From Melampsora larici-populina 98AG31 (Eukaryota > Basidiomycota > Pucciniomycetes > Pucciniales > Melampsoraceae): a stretch of DNA of 64,000 nucleotides. Position 1 is the first letter of the stretch; the number at the start of each line of letters is the position of its first letter. The position numbers and the translations under genes are program-made. Below, piece after piece: positions 11,128-22,803 of the stretch. Below the pieces are notes generated by a model. The model saw nothing but the letters and a program-made list of their open reading frames with translations, had not been told where the DNA came from and did not search any database. The DNA lies in the NCBI RefSeq assembly GCF_000204055.1, contig NW_006768858.1:58976-122975 (forward strand). Reading direction: 5' to 3'.

Positions 11128-13837
11128 TCCCTCTGTTGTGAGCTTTCTTGATGTATACCTAGAGGCGAATTTGTTAAGTTTAGAGGTGGGGGGTACAGAT
11201 TACAAAGCTGCGCAGATCACAAACTGAATGTTGCAAAGTCAAAGATTACAGAAATGGGTGGCGGTGATTTTGCCTCTGGGCAACCGTAGATCAATAGTAC
11301 CACTTTCATTAATGAATTCTTCCTATTTTGGAACAAAAGGTCAAATTTAGTGACACACTCAATTTCTCAACATGATGAAGTCAAAGAGTTTCCAAATTGT
11401 TACAACATGTTCTACGTTGTATAGGCCAATACCCAATTGGACAGCTTTTTGAGAATCACATCAGATTTATTCCTAGCCACTTGGGGCGGTGGGCACCGCA
11501 TTGGTCAGTATAGTACAGGCCTATGTCCCTATGTATGACTCAATTGGTTTGGAATCACCGAGGTGAGCAAAAGCAATGGAAAAATGTAAAAAAGAAATAT
11601 AACCACATATAGGGTAGCCTGTCATCAATTCAGGAGAAGTCTTGAACTTACTTGTGCCTGTTTAAGATATTATGAAACTTGGAAAGTTCTGAGAAAGTCT
11701 TCTTGAATCTCCCAATGAACACCTTAAAACCCAAAAGATAATCAATGTGTTATTGTCATGATACATTCAGTATCTCTGGATTGCAAACTAATCAGCTTAT
11801 TTGATTGTGTCATAGTATTGTTTTTTGTAAAAAGTTTCTTAAGTTCATGATTGCTTCTAGAAGGTGTTGGATTGAAATCAAAGTGAAACAATCAAGGTGA
11901 AAATTCACATATAAATCTTTGGTCAGAAAGTTTGCCTTCAGATACTTATTTCTGATTCATCATACTTGATGAAACTGAAAATAGGCTGATTGATTCATTG
12001 AACAATGCCACACAATTTACTTAACCCAATTCATGCAAAGATGTCAACTTCAATTATTGCTGTACATTAGCTGCTGGAGTTTCAAAGTGATGCTGATATG
12101 CTGAAGCTGAAGTATATGACTTCTTGATCTATTGGTGATCAACCTGAAGTTTGGGTACAGTAACACTCAATTCAATATTCATAGAATCTACGTGACTATT
12201 TCAAACTTCAAATAAACATTTCAAGCACTTGTTTCCCATTGAATTTGATATATTTCAAAGTATGTTAGGTTAATGGATTAAGGTATTAACTATATCAAGA
12301 GTCCATTCAGGTTTGTTGGATGGCTCAACAGGTTGGATTATTGATGAAAAGTACCATCATCCATGCTTCAATCAATTGATATACCTACTTGCAAAGGGGA
12401 TTTTACATCAATACAGATTTCAAACTTGAAAATCAAAAAGCCTCAATTTGCATATTGCTTTTTGAGCACTGAAACAAATCCTAAACATTGTGAGGGATTC
12501 ATTATCATTGTCTTGTTTCAAACAATCTATCAATAAAATTCCTCTAGAGCCGTATCATTTGGATCACTTGATATATTTCACTTTCAGTTTTCAATATTGA
12601 TTGGAGGTGTACATAAATCAAAGAATGATACTTGTGTCATTTTCAACGGTTTGTTGAGGTTAAAGATGATTATAATGATTACTGATGAGGCTTACCTGAA
12701 GTGCAGTTGGATTATTTAATGGGGCGTGTTAATGTTGCGATGTCGCTTTTGAGATTGTTGAAGTTCACAAATTGTGAAGATTGCAAAAGTGTATGAACCC
12801 TGCCGATTATATAATTTTACATACAATCTTCTGTTTGGAATGTATGTAAGAAATACAGTCAGAAAAAAAAGGTCCCAAAAGTATACCACCGGAATACCTT
12901 TGTTGAAATTTCCGAACAGACATTTCCAACATCTAATCATCACAATTAAATTACCTCGCAAATGTCAAAAATCTCCCTTCATATCATACACCATGTCAAT
13001 ATTTGTGTAGCACATTGACGTGCACACACGGAGGGTTTTGAAACAAATCTCGAAGTCTTTTGGTCAGATTTAGACTGAGATTGCCGTTGAGCACCCTTTG
13101 TGAATAGTGATTTATTGAAAGGATTTGCGGAATCCTTTGTGGTCAGCAGGAGTCAAGTGACTTTTAACCTCCCAGGTGATAAGGGGAAGATGTGCTTGTT
13201 GTGGTACCTCTTTGATGGGTCTTTACAGGGTCTAAGGAAAGTCTTTTGTGTGTGCACGTCGACATGCTACAAGGATATTTGCATGGTGATAGTTTTGCAA
13301 GACATCCGTCACAGACATCCCAAACCGCCGCAAAGATAACATCGTTAAATTCAAATCCATCTCATGATTCTTTAATTTTGCAATTAATCTTCCCAATCCA
13401 ATGGATTGGATTGGCTCCAATGCATTCAAGTTTCTATGTGACCTTACACCCACTAAAGGTGGTAGAAAAGGTACTGCCGCTGAGCTTACGTATCTGAATG
13501 GGGATTTGAATGAGGCTGGAGGACATCCGCTTGACCTCTATCCAGCAAGGGCAGAGTCTCGCACACCTAGCTTAGACTTGATTTGTCAAAAGGTTGGAGA
13601 TTACCTTCTTTGAAGAAATGCAAGTGACTTATGCACAGGCTTATTATCTTTTTATTGTTCTGCATTTTATTTGCTTTAATATCTTTTATTTCCATAATTC
13701 ATCCTATCATCTTCGAAAACCAATAATTTCGTATTGTGAAATATTCCTCATTCAAGACCAATCTCAATATAATCAAGCCTTTAGTTCCTACTTTTCAACC
13801 TTTTTTTGATCAAACAACACCTCAAAACACCTCAGAA
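11128..13837. other. AT-rich gene-free stretch
   Basis: No supported gene, RNA or element. The open frames at 12716-13010, 13100-13339 and 13401-13613 are short, overlap on opposite strands and lack family motifs. Confidence 0.4.
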
Positions 13838-14077
13838 ATGAGTCATGTTTCGGAAACTGACCTTGACAACCTTCATGTCTCGGAAACTGACTTTGAGAAC
13901 ATGGAAGATGACGACAAATACAAAGGATTTGATCAAGATCTTGATTACAATGATAAGTATGTGGATTTAGATGGAGACAACCAAGAAGATGACGCTTTGG
14001 AGGTGGCTGCTGACAGCAGCCAAGACTGTAAGGCCGGTATACATGTATCAAAGCGTACAAGGCGCAAGAGGGAGTAG
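13838..14077 (+). CDS. Small acidic ORF with an internal repeat, function unknown
   Basis: 79 codons from ATG 13838 to TAG 14075-14077. The start repeats HVSETDLDN / HVSETDFEN, followed by D/E-rich sequence (EDDDKYKGFDQDLDYND) and a basic end (SKRTRRKRE) that could be a nuclear signal. A T-rich, possibly 3'-untranslated, stretch follows. The frame is open upstream to 13736, but that part is F/Y-rich and probably untranslated. It could be the first exon of a degraded gene; no further exon was found. Confidence 0.35.
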   Translation: MSHVSETDLDNLHVSETDFENMEDDDKYKGFDQDLDYNDKYVDLDGDNQEDDALEVAADSSQDCKAGIHVSKRTRRKRE

Positions 14078-14570
14078 TATGTTGTTATTTATTTATTTAT
14101 ATATTTCTATTCAATCTTTCCTTTGGGGTTTCTTTTAAGTATTTACATTTTTTCTATCAGCTCGTTTTTTTTCATTCTCGTAGCCTTGTTGTCACTGTGT
14201 CTTTTTTGCTACTTTATATTTTCTCCCTGCTTGTTCTTAAGGTTGTTTAGGCACGTAATACAACAATTTTATTTTTTGATCTTGAAACTTTGATCGTAAA
14301 TTTTGAAATTGAAGCAAAATTTTGTAACTTTGCAATGTTTTTTTTGTGAAGTATATACTCCGGTATTTAATGGCTGCAAAATTCAACAATACCCCGACAG
14401 AATTTACTTTTGTGTCTGTTTTTTTTGCGGAGCGAAATGGTCGCAAAAGTTCAACCGTAAAATTTAAAAAAGCCCCATCTGTGTACTACTTTTGCGGGAC
14501 ACTTTTTGCAAATCTTTTTTTTTCATGCATTTAAAAATATGAAATGTCTGTAAAATTAAAGAATATCTAA

Positions 14571-14715
14571 GGGCGCGTTCACTTAAGTAATTTCTGGTGA
14601 GAAATCGCATTTGGCAAGATTTAAAGTGTTTATTTGGTGGTGCATGTTTCATTTTGGCATTAAAAAATTTACAGAATGTGATTTCTGGTCAGAGGTTCCT
14701 TAAGTGAACGTGCCC
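14571..14715. mobile_element. Harbinger-type miniature element (145 bp) with a doubled right end
   Basis: Left end GGGCGCGTTCACTTAAG, right end (inverted) GGGCACGTTCACTTAAG, flanked by TAA at 14568-14570 and 14716-14718. GGG ends with a TWA duplication are typical of PIF/Harbinger MITEs. A second copy of the right terminus, GTGAACGGGCCC, follows at 14719-14730 with another TAA behind it. Confidence 0.75.
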
Positions 14716-14733
14716 TAAGTGAACGGGCCCTAA

Positions 14734-17700
14734 GTATTTTTGCATTTTACGACGTATAAAATTTGCGAACATTCATCATTGCAAATCAAAGTTTGCAAAA
14801 TTCTACGATCCCTTATTTAATTCAAGGTTTAAAAGTGGAAAACTTAGTATGATAAGATATCATCGATCCCAATTGATTGATCCAATACATGGATCAAACT
14901 GTGAAATCTTGAGATTTTAGACTAAAAATTAACAGGTTCAACCAATCATTGAAATTGAAATATTGAAATCAGCACATCTATATATGCAAAAGATTTAATG
15001 ACTTCAAAGCCACCCCAGAGTTGCTATGATTCTCACTGACATTGCCCTGTAGAGGGTGGTTCAAACTGAACAGAATGTGCTGAGAGCTCTACAAATCAAT
15101 CACATGATGCTTCTTCCAATTGATTTATAAAGCTTTGAAGGTACTTTGTCCACAGATTGTAAATGACATTGGATTGGATTGTTAATGGACAACTCCAAAA
15201 TTGCATACAAAATCCTGCTCATCTGAATCGAATTCAAAAGACTGAAAATGATTTGCATGCTGAGATCATATTGGGAATGTAAATTTGAACTTTGGATCAT
15301 AATTTGAAGAGAGATGTTGATTCAGGATAGATTATGTGCATATCTATGATGAGTTTATATGGGCTGTCCTGGGCCATCAAGTTTACCACATAAACTTGAG
15401 AGGTTTCATGTAAATCAGCAAAGTTGCCTGATCATGATTTGGTGAGACAATTCTTTGAAGATGAGACACTTTTCCTCTAGCATCGAATGCTTCAAGCAAG
15501 AAGAGTCTCAGAACTCAATTGTGAGTCTGACCTTGGTTGTGAGGGAAGTGTACATAGAGTTATCTCACTCCATAATTTTTAGAAGAAGGCCATCATCCTA
15601 TACATACGTGGTTTGTTTAACAATTGTGCAGGTATGTTTCCTCACTTGTTCAATTTTCTATTGGATCAACATCTTATACACAAAGCATAATGTATTGATC
15701 TTAGTTTCAAAAATTAGTCTTTTTCATCATTGTAAATCGTTCATTCATGGATTTTAATATTGTTCCAAAAGGAGATTTAGAAAGTCAATAACTATTTCTT
15801 TTTCAACAAAACTCTTCAAATGATCCTTTACAATACTTACTCAACTGTTTTTGATTGAAATTGAGGTATATATAATCTATTATAGTTTATACATTGAGGT
15901 TGAGTGATTGGTAGCTTGTGTTTGACGTGGAAAGTGATTTGAAATTGTCAAGTAGATTTTGTTCGGATCAACTTTTGACAATCTGTTGTATGAAAACAAA
16001 TGGGCAAGTAATTGGTTTTTTTTGGAAAACACTAGCCATCAAAAAACTTGAAGGACATACCATTCTAAATCAGATTTTCTAATTGATGAGCTGAACTTCA
16101 AGATCAAACGTTTAAAACCAAAACTGGGAGAGAGAGAGCAAAGAATATATACATTAAGCCACAACCAAGTTGTTCTTTGTTGTGTATAGTTGCCTGTTAC
16201 TTATTGCCAATACCATATAAAGGACCCACAGAAGCATAAGATGACATCAAATTCTGTCAAGGGCTGGACTTCCTGGGTCAGGCCTTGCTTTGTTCTGTGT
16301 CCTGACCCGCTTTGTGATATTTGCTCGGGACACTTCTTTGTGATTATTGGTCCAGACTGATGGCAATGGATGATTGATTATACATCAGCTTATATTACTA
16401 AAATGGTGTGTAGGCCAAAATGATTTAAAAAAGAGATAGACTGACATATATCATGAATCAAAATACTCGCAAAGCCAAAGACCAAGCTAGAACTGTGAGC
16501 TGGGTCAGGGATAAAGCCTTTGTATCCCGTAGGTCAACACAGTATAGCATTGAGCATGCCTTTGGGTACAACTATGTGAGTCGGAACATGATGAAATGGT
16601 CCAACAGATCTGGAACATGGTAGATTGGAAGCTCCAAGGAGTGGATCACGGGTGAGATTGTTGTCACAGAGTCTCTGATCGGTTGTCATGAAGCCATGCC
16701 AAGGGTTCAAATCCACTTTTGGAGGACAAGAGAGATCCTGTTTGTTTTCCATGCAAGGCAAATGTTGGTTTTCTATACATTCAGACAAGGATTGAGTTCA
16801 GAAAAACTCACATTCAAAAATGAAGTGATAAATTGGTTCTGAGCTGCATATTTATTAGGAGCTTTATGTGTTTTCCTGCCAGTACAAGAAAGAAACACAA
16901 CGACTTGGTCAGGTTGAAGTTTTTGATCATTCAATGGCTTTCCAACAATATTCAATAAGTTTGCGACCATAGCAATGTTCACTGGTAGCAAACCAATTCA
17001 GGTTTGTTGAACAGCAAGGTAGGCTGAAGAAGTTGGTGTTTTATTATTATTGGTGCCTGATCCATCATATGTACTTACCCAAATGACCGTATCAACCATC
17101 CTTGGAGAACAGGTAATGTGAAACAATTCCAGCGGTCTGGAAATTTGATTCAAGGTATGTCAGAAGAATCATCATGAAAAGTAAAGTTCAATTGATCACA
17201 AGAAAAAACCTCTTGGAATGGAGCAACTCTACACCATAATCCGGAATCAATCAAAGTTGGTAATCAATTGGTAGCTGGACCAATCAGTAATAGATGAGCA
17301 AATGCTCTAGTTTGAACTAAAGCTTCACCAGCTTTAGGTTGTGAAGAATGAATAGAGTGATAAGCTCTGTATAGTTGAATGATATCAGATTATATGCTAT
17401 AGCAAATCATTTGTAAAAGTTTGAGCGATTATTTGGATTTACAAACAATTTCAAATCAAAAGTTAAAGAAATGTAATCTGATCAATAAAAGGTCAAGAGA
17501 GGTTAAAGAACTTACAAAATGTTCTTTGCAGCATTTGATCAAATCAAATCAACCCTTTGATTTCATTGATTGATCTTATGTAGACTGTTTGATAAGATGA
17601 TGGATGGTGATGATGAAGCCATTGAGTCATAATCTGAACCTTGGAAATCAAATTCAATTTTCTTTCTTGAATCATTGATTGGTATCAATGTTATCAGCGG

Positions 17701-18407
17701 TCCATTGAAGAAATCTTAAAAACTCTCAATCTTGAGTGGTATGACTCGGTGACAATTGTGAAGTCCAGACAACAAGCGGCCTTGAGAGTCTCATGATCAC
17801 AGTACTGTCTTGGTGGATATGTGCAGCAAAGTTGCACTGCCATCACACCGTGAACTCTGAAAACTTGCTTTATACGCTTGCCAGCTGGTGATCCTCATGC
17901 TGGCCAGCTTGGCTCGGGTCACACTGAGAGATCCGGACAGGTTTTTCACATCAATGACGCTTGCAACCAAATCATTGCACAAGTTGTTAAGATGATGAAA
18001 ATGAAGAGAACTTTAACACTTGTTGAAATCCATTAACATAGGATTGTGAGATCGTATCTGGATGATATTTGGTAGTTGTAAGGCATTTCGTGTGAAACAA
18101 TGGCAAATGGCAAGTCAGAAATCAATTGTCCTTGAAGAATTTGGGTAGATGACTTCTGCATCCAAGGGAATCTTTGATTTGGAAACGATGATGGTTGTTC
18201 TGGGTCGCTTTTATGTTCCCGAAGGATTCTTACCAATGGACAAAACCAGGAAATCAAGATAATGGTGAATTTTGTCCAGTTTTGTAAGTGAACTGTCTTT
18301 GGGATTAAATATTATGATATTTTTAGTGACCATGAACATGCAACGTACTTGGTATAGAATTGTGCTACTCATAATATACCAAGTGATTTCCATCATGTCA
18401 TCCATTA
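14734..18407. other. AT-rich gene-free stretch
   Basis: No gene or element could be supported. Open frames at 15100-15300, 15455-15757, 16534-16991 and 17797-18257 are short and without motifs. Confidence 0.4.
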
Positions 18408-18746
18408 GGGCAGTTCAAGTTCGGGATTGCAAGCAGGTGAATTTCAACAAGAGATCATGATTTTTAAGGCACAATCATGCCTAAAAATCCTGCTTGATTT
18501 GCCTCAATTGTTGTAAATATAAGTTTCAACATCTTGCCAACAAAGGTACAGAGAGATCCAACGGCCTTTCTTTTTCTCTTTGCTACCTTTTGTTTTTTTC
18601 TAAGATGCTTGATCACCGGTTGTCCAGTTGGTGAAAGGGATCAGATCCATAACTCAACCCGTGGTCGAGTCTCAATTGGTGTTATTGTCTCCTCTCCATC
18701 TTTGGAAAAGCACCAAATTCTCATAATCATCATCGGAGCAACCTCA

Positions 18747-20157
18747 ATGCCCCAAGTTTCACAGCGCGCCAAGACCATTCGAGAACTTGCTGACATGTGT
18801 GTCTTTGCTCATGCGGACATGGAGCTATCTTTACCCGGCATTAATGGTGATGATGCCAATGATCTTCTCACCGATGGGACTTTGTTCTTCCCTGATGATC
18901 CAGAAGATGCAGATCTGTATGACTTACTCTTTGATGAAGAGGAAGACTGGTCAAATTATCTTACTTTGATTTCAACTACAAGATACTTGGATCCACGTTT
19001 TCAAGCACCTCTAGCCAGTCCTTTCAACTTGAAGGACATGTTGCGCAATCAGTGTACCAATTTTCAACAAGCGATGTGAACTTCTCCTGAAGGCTTTGCC
19101 CCACTACTTGCTATGATACAAACCCACCCAGTCTTCTTTTCCACCAGTCGGAATCCGCCGCCACCCGTTGAACGTCAACTAGCAATCACCTTAGAACGCT
19201 TGGGAAGCAACAGAAATGGCGCCTCAGTTGGAAGGTTTTCCCGTAACTATAAGGTTGGTCGTGGTACAGTAATTAACTGTACACCTCGAGTGATTGAAGC
19301 AATTTTAGACAAAGGAAAGACTTACCTCAAGTGGCCAAATGCTGAACGCCGTCAAGCTATATCTCATGTACTTGCTCAAGACGGGTTTCCGGCGTGTGTG
19401 GGTTTCGTGGATGGGACAACTGTTCCCTTTTTTCAAAGGCCAGGGTTAGATGGCGAGGTTTGTTTTGATCGGAAACATAATTACTCCCTCAAGATTCAAG
19501 TCATTTGTGATTGTGACCAAAGAATAACCTATGTGTATGGTGGCTGGCCAGGTTTGTGCTGTGATAGCACTTTCTTCAACAAGTCTGACATTGCTAATAA
19601 TTCCAATAATTATTTTGATAAAGGTGTGTGTTTTTTACTGTACTTTTGAGATAGTTTCTAACTGACTCAATCTCTGATATTCTGTAGGGGAATACCTGAT
19701 TGCAGACTCTGCATATACTCCAACAGACACAGTTGTCCCATCTTACAAAGGACAGGCTGCTGAAGTGGATAGAAATCAACAATTTAATTGGTGTGTTGCT
19801 AAAGCACAAATCCGTAATGACCATTCAATTGGGGTGTGTAAGCTTTGATGGGCTTCATTGCAATGTTTACGGTTAGCTTTGAACAAGCGTGAGGATATAG
19901 ATCATATATTACAATGGATTAGATGCTGTGTTATTCTCAATAATATGTTGGCAGACTTTGGCAACGCCTGGAGTGAGATTGAAATGGAAGTAATGCTGGC
20001 TGAAGTAGGTGCACCAGCAGTCTCAAACATTATGGCCTTGAACGACCACTTAGACATGGGTGCAGTGGAGTGTGGAAGAAAGATGAGAGAGATGGTGCAG
20101 GATCACACAGTTGCTTACAATTGGGAAAGTGGTGGCCTCCCAATTGTGGATTTGTAA
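18747..20157 (+). pseudogene. PIF/Harbinger transposase (DDE nuclease), element A
   Basis: HARBI1-like nucleases cut and join Harbinger ends in the nucleus. ATG 18747 opens an acidic N-terminus (LPGINGDDAND ... DEEEDWSNYL). An RNase-H-like fold follows, with first D in CVGFVDGTTVPFF and second in GWPGLCCDSTFFN. A GTGTGT...TGTAG intron (19624-19687, 64 bp, phase 1) leads to GEYLIADSAYTPTDTVVPSY. The third acidic residue is probably the D of IRNDHSIG, where the family usually has E. The tail (RCCVILNNMLADFGN) ends at TAA 20155-20157. Two in-frame TGA codons, 19077-19079 and 19846-19848, each explainable by CGA to TGA, break it. No other frame damage is visible. Confidence 0.9.
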
Positions 20158-21479
20158 GTATTATATCTTTGTTCAATTTTTTGTTTATTCATGTTATTTG
20201 TCTTTGTTGTTCTTTCTTTATTTCAAAATTCATGTGAATTTCCTTTTTGGTTTGTTGCTTTGACACAATTCAACCTTCTCTTTCTGTGGGCAATTTTCTG
20301 TTTTCAACTTTTCACGGATTGTATCTTTAGTTTGAACAAAGTATGATTGATTACATTTCAATCACACACATTTTTTTAAAACTCTACAACATAAGAAGGA
20401 ACAGGATATTTTTATGTATTTTGCTATTTAACTCTATAACTCTATAACAGAGTGCACAAAAAGTGAAAATGAAAAATGAAAACTTTTTTTTGAAGTTTGA
20501 TTTATTTTCTGAGAGACAAATGAAGAAACAATACCCTATGAAGGCAAAATATATATTCCATTTGGTTCTATTGTGGAGAGACTTTGATTAAGAATATGAA
20601 TGTTTTGATTTTCGGAAGTGAGGGTCAGTCGTTGCATTTTGCTGGTTGGACTTTTTGGATGGAAGTGTTTTCACAGACCTATGAAACCTAGGTGAGCACT
20701 ACACTAATATTGCTTTGATACTGAGAACCAATAACTGAGAAATGTGCTACACACTGATAGATTTGAATTGATGATAAGTGCTTGAGCGATAAGAGCTTGA
20801 AGACATTTGAATTGAAGATAAGAGCTTGAAGATAAGAGCTTGAAGATAAGAGCTTGAGACAGTCAAATGAAGATATTTGAATTGAGCAATCAGAGCTTGA
20901 GATATTTGATTGAAGATATTCAATTGAAGATATTCGAATTGAGAGATAAGAGCTTGGATTTGAATTTGTAAATCTAAGGCCGGTCTGATTGAAAAGGTAA
21001 CTAAACTAAAATCTTGTGATACTGAGAGATGGCTACTTGTAGCAAGATCAAAATTGAAAAGGTAAAAAAATAGATATGAGTGGTCTGCCTCACAATTTCA
21101 CAAAGCAGACCACACAGCACATCCAGCAATCTATATTTGAGGAAGGAAATAGCTGAGTCTAACAACACATAGGCAGCCCAGAATAACCTACCAAGTCAGA
21201 GAATTGAAGTTAAGACATGATACATTTTTAAAAAGCTGTTGCTGTTTTGAATTATATCCATACAGTCATGAGGTGAGAGTTCAAAACCCAGGAGGGGCAC
21301 TAATCTTGCAATACTGAGAACTGAGAACTACACAACACACTGACTACTTGGTTACATACTGAGTGAAATATTAAAAGCAAGATTTAGAGGAAACTGAATC
21401 AAACGTTCAAATCAGTTCAAAGTCAGCAAGGGCTTCAAAACTCAGATTGAATAAGATAGACAAAACTGTTACACACCTG
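20158..21479. repeat. Non-coding middle of Harbinger A with a minisatellite
   Basis: 20771-20955 is an imperfect tandem array of about 15-bp units such as GATAAGAGCTTGAA. The rest is AT-rich. This is the gap between the two tail-to-tail genes, and polyadenylation signals would be expected here. Other support for a function is lacking. Confidence 0.6.
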
Positions 21480-21480
21480 T

Positions 21481-21507
21481 TATATATATATATATATATA
21501 TATATAT
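21481..21507. repeat. (AT)n microsatellite
   Basis: An uninterrupted TA dinucleotide run that encodes alternating Tyr-Ile at the end of the second Harbinger A gene and probably replaced its original stop. Confidence 0.9.
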
Positions 21508-22803
21508 GATTGATCTTTTGGAAAGATAACATTAAGGTAATCTTGCACCTCTTCTGGTGACTTACCACCAAGCGCCAACTCCTTGGCAACTTTGCTTCTC
21601 TCGTGTGCTTCTTCCAATTTCTTTTCAGCGACAGCTACAGTCTTAGCTTCATTATGTTTGTGATAATATTGCTCTCTTTCCCAGTTCAACCTAGATGTTT
21701 CAAGAGTTGCCTTCTCAGTGGTCAAGCGGTGTTCCTCTGCAACCTTCTTCTCTTCAAATGAGTGGCGCCAATTTCTGTTGTCCCTCAAGATGGACATCTT
21801 CGCATCATTCCCACTTTGGACGGCTTGCGCAACCGGATGTTTGTGCTCTTTGATGCGGACATTCAAAGGGTTGATTGAGGGCAGGGGATCCAAAGGCCGG
21901 CCTGCTAAAGTTCCCCAATAAGGCACCACAGCCACACTTCCATCGGCTCCGTTGTTCTCACCTTCCAAATCATCTAAGGCAAGTTCAGCAGATGTAAGTT
22001 TTTTGGTTCGACAATTCTTGCGTACAGCTGGCGTTGCCTGTTTACGTTTAGTGCGGCTAACACTGGTTGAAGTTGAGGCTTCAGATGCCTTCACAGCCAT
22101 ACTTCCATCGGCTCCGTTGTTCTCACCTTCAGACAACGCTGGACCAGCTGCGCAGGGAACTGCTGAAGCGCAGCTGGTACACGCAGCACTTTGGGGTGGT
22201 TCAGCTCAGCGGCTGTCAGCCGCGCTTCGGGAGCCTGAAATTTCTGCAGCGCTTTTTAAAATGCATTTAAAGGTATTTTTTTTACGCAGCGCTCCAGGCG
22301 CTGCGGGTATTATACAGCGCTTTCTGCGGGTTCAGCAACTGGGACATACATATGTACAGCAGGTGGGTCAAGGGCACTCAGTCTCCAGTCTTCCCCTGTC
22401 CAGCCACCACTCCCCATTCGGTCACATACACCTTTCATCCCCCTTGCTTCATTCCACCTCCACCCAAATCCATACTATATAATCACTGATGAAAAGCAAA
22501 AAAAGGAAGAATTGCTTGATCTCAATCCAGCTAGAAGAAGACCCAATGACGCTAGTTCGACTTGATCCAGAAAGCCACCCCTTGCTTTTATCATGTCCAC
22601 CCCTAACCTTGCCAAAAGGCATTCATTCATTCACTCAATCAATCAATCTCTCGAAGGAAACCAATCCAAGCAAGGATAGTTTTCTTCATCTTCAACATTT
22701 ATTCCATCAGATTCAAATCAAATCTCATTTACATATTGTTCATCCCGCTATCAACCTACCTTTTTGTTTTACAAAGTTATCTGAAAGTGATATCATCTTC
22801 ATC

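Noticed and set aside
14280..14830. A larger, weak inverted repeat around the 14571 MITE (GATCGTAAATTTTG / GATCGTAGAATTTTG)
   Set aside because: Similarity is patchy in very AT-rich DNA and no clean ends or target duplication could be fixed.
16680..16720. GGTTCAAATCC, resembling a tRNA T-loop
   Set aside because: The flanking bases do not pair as a T-stem and no D- or anticodon arm fits upstream.
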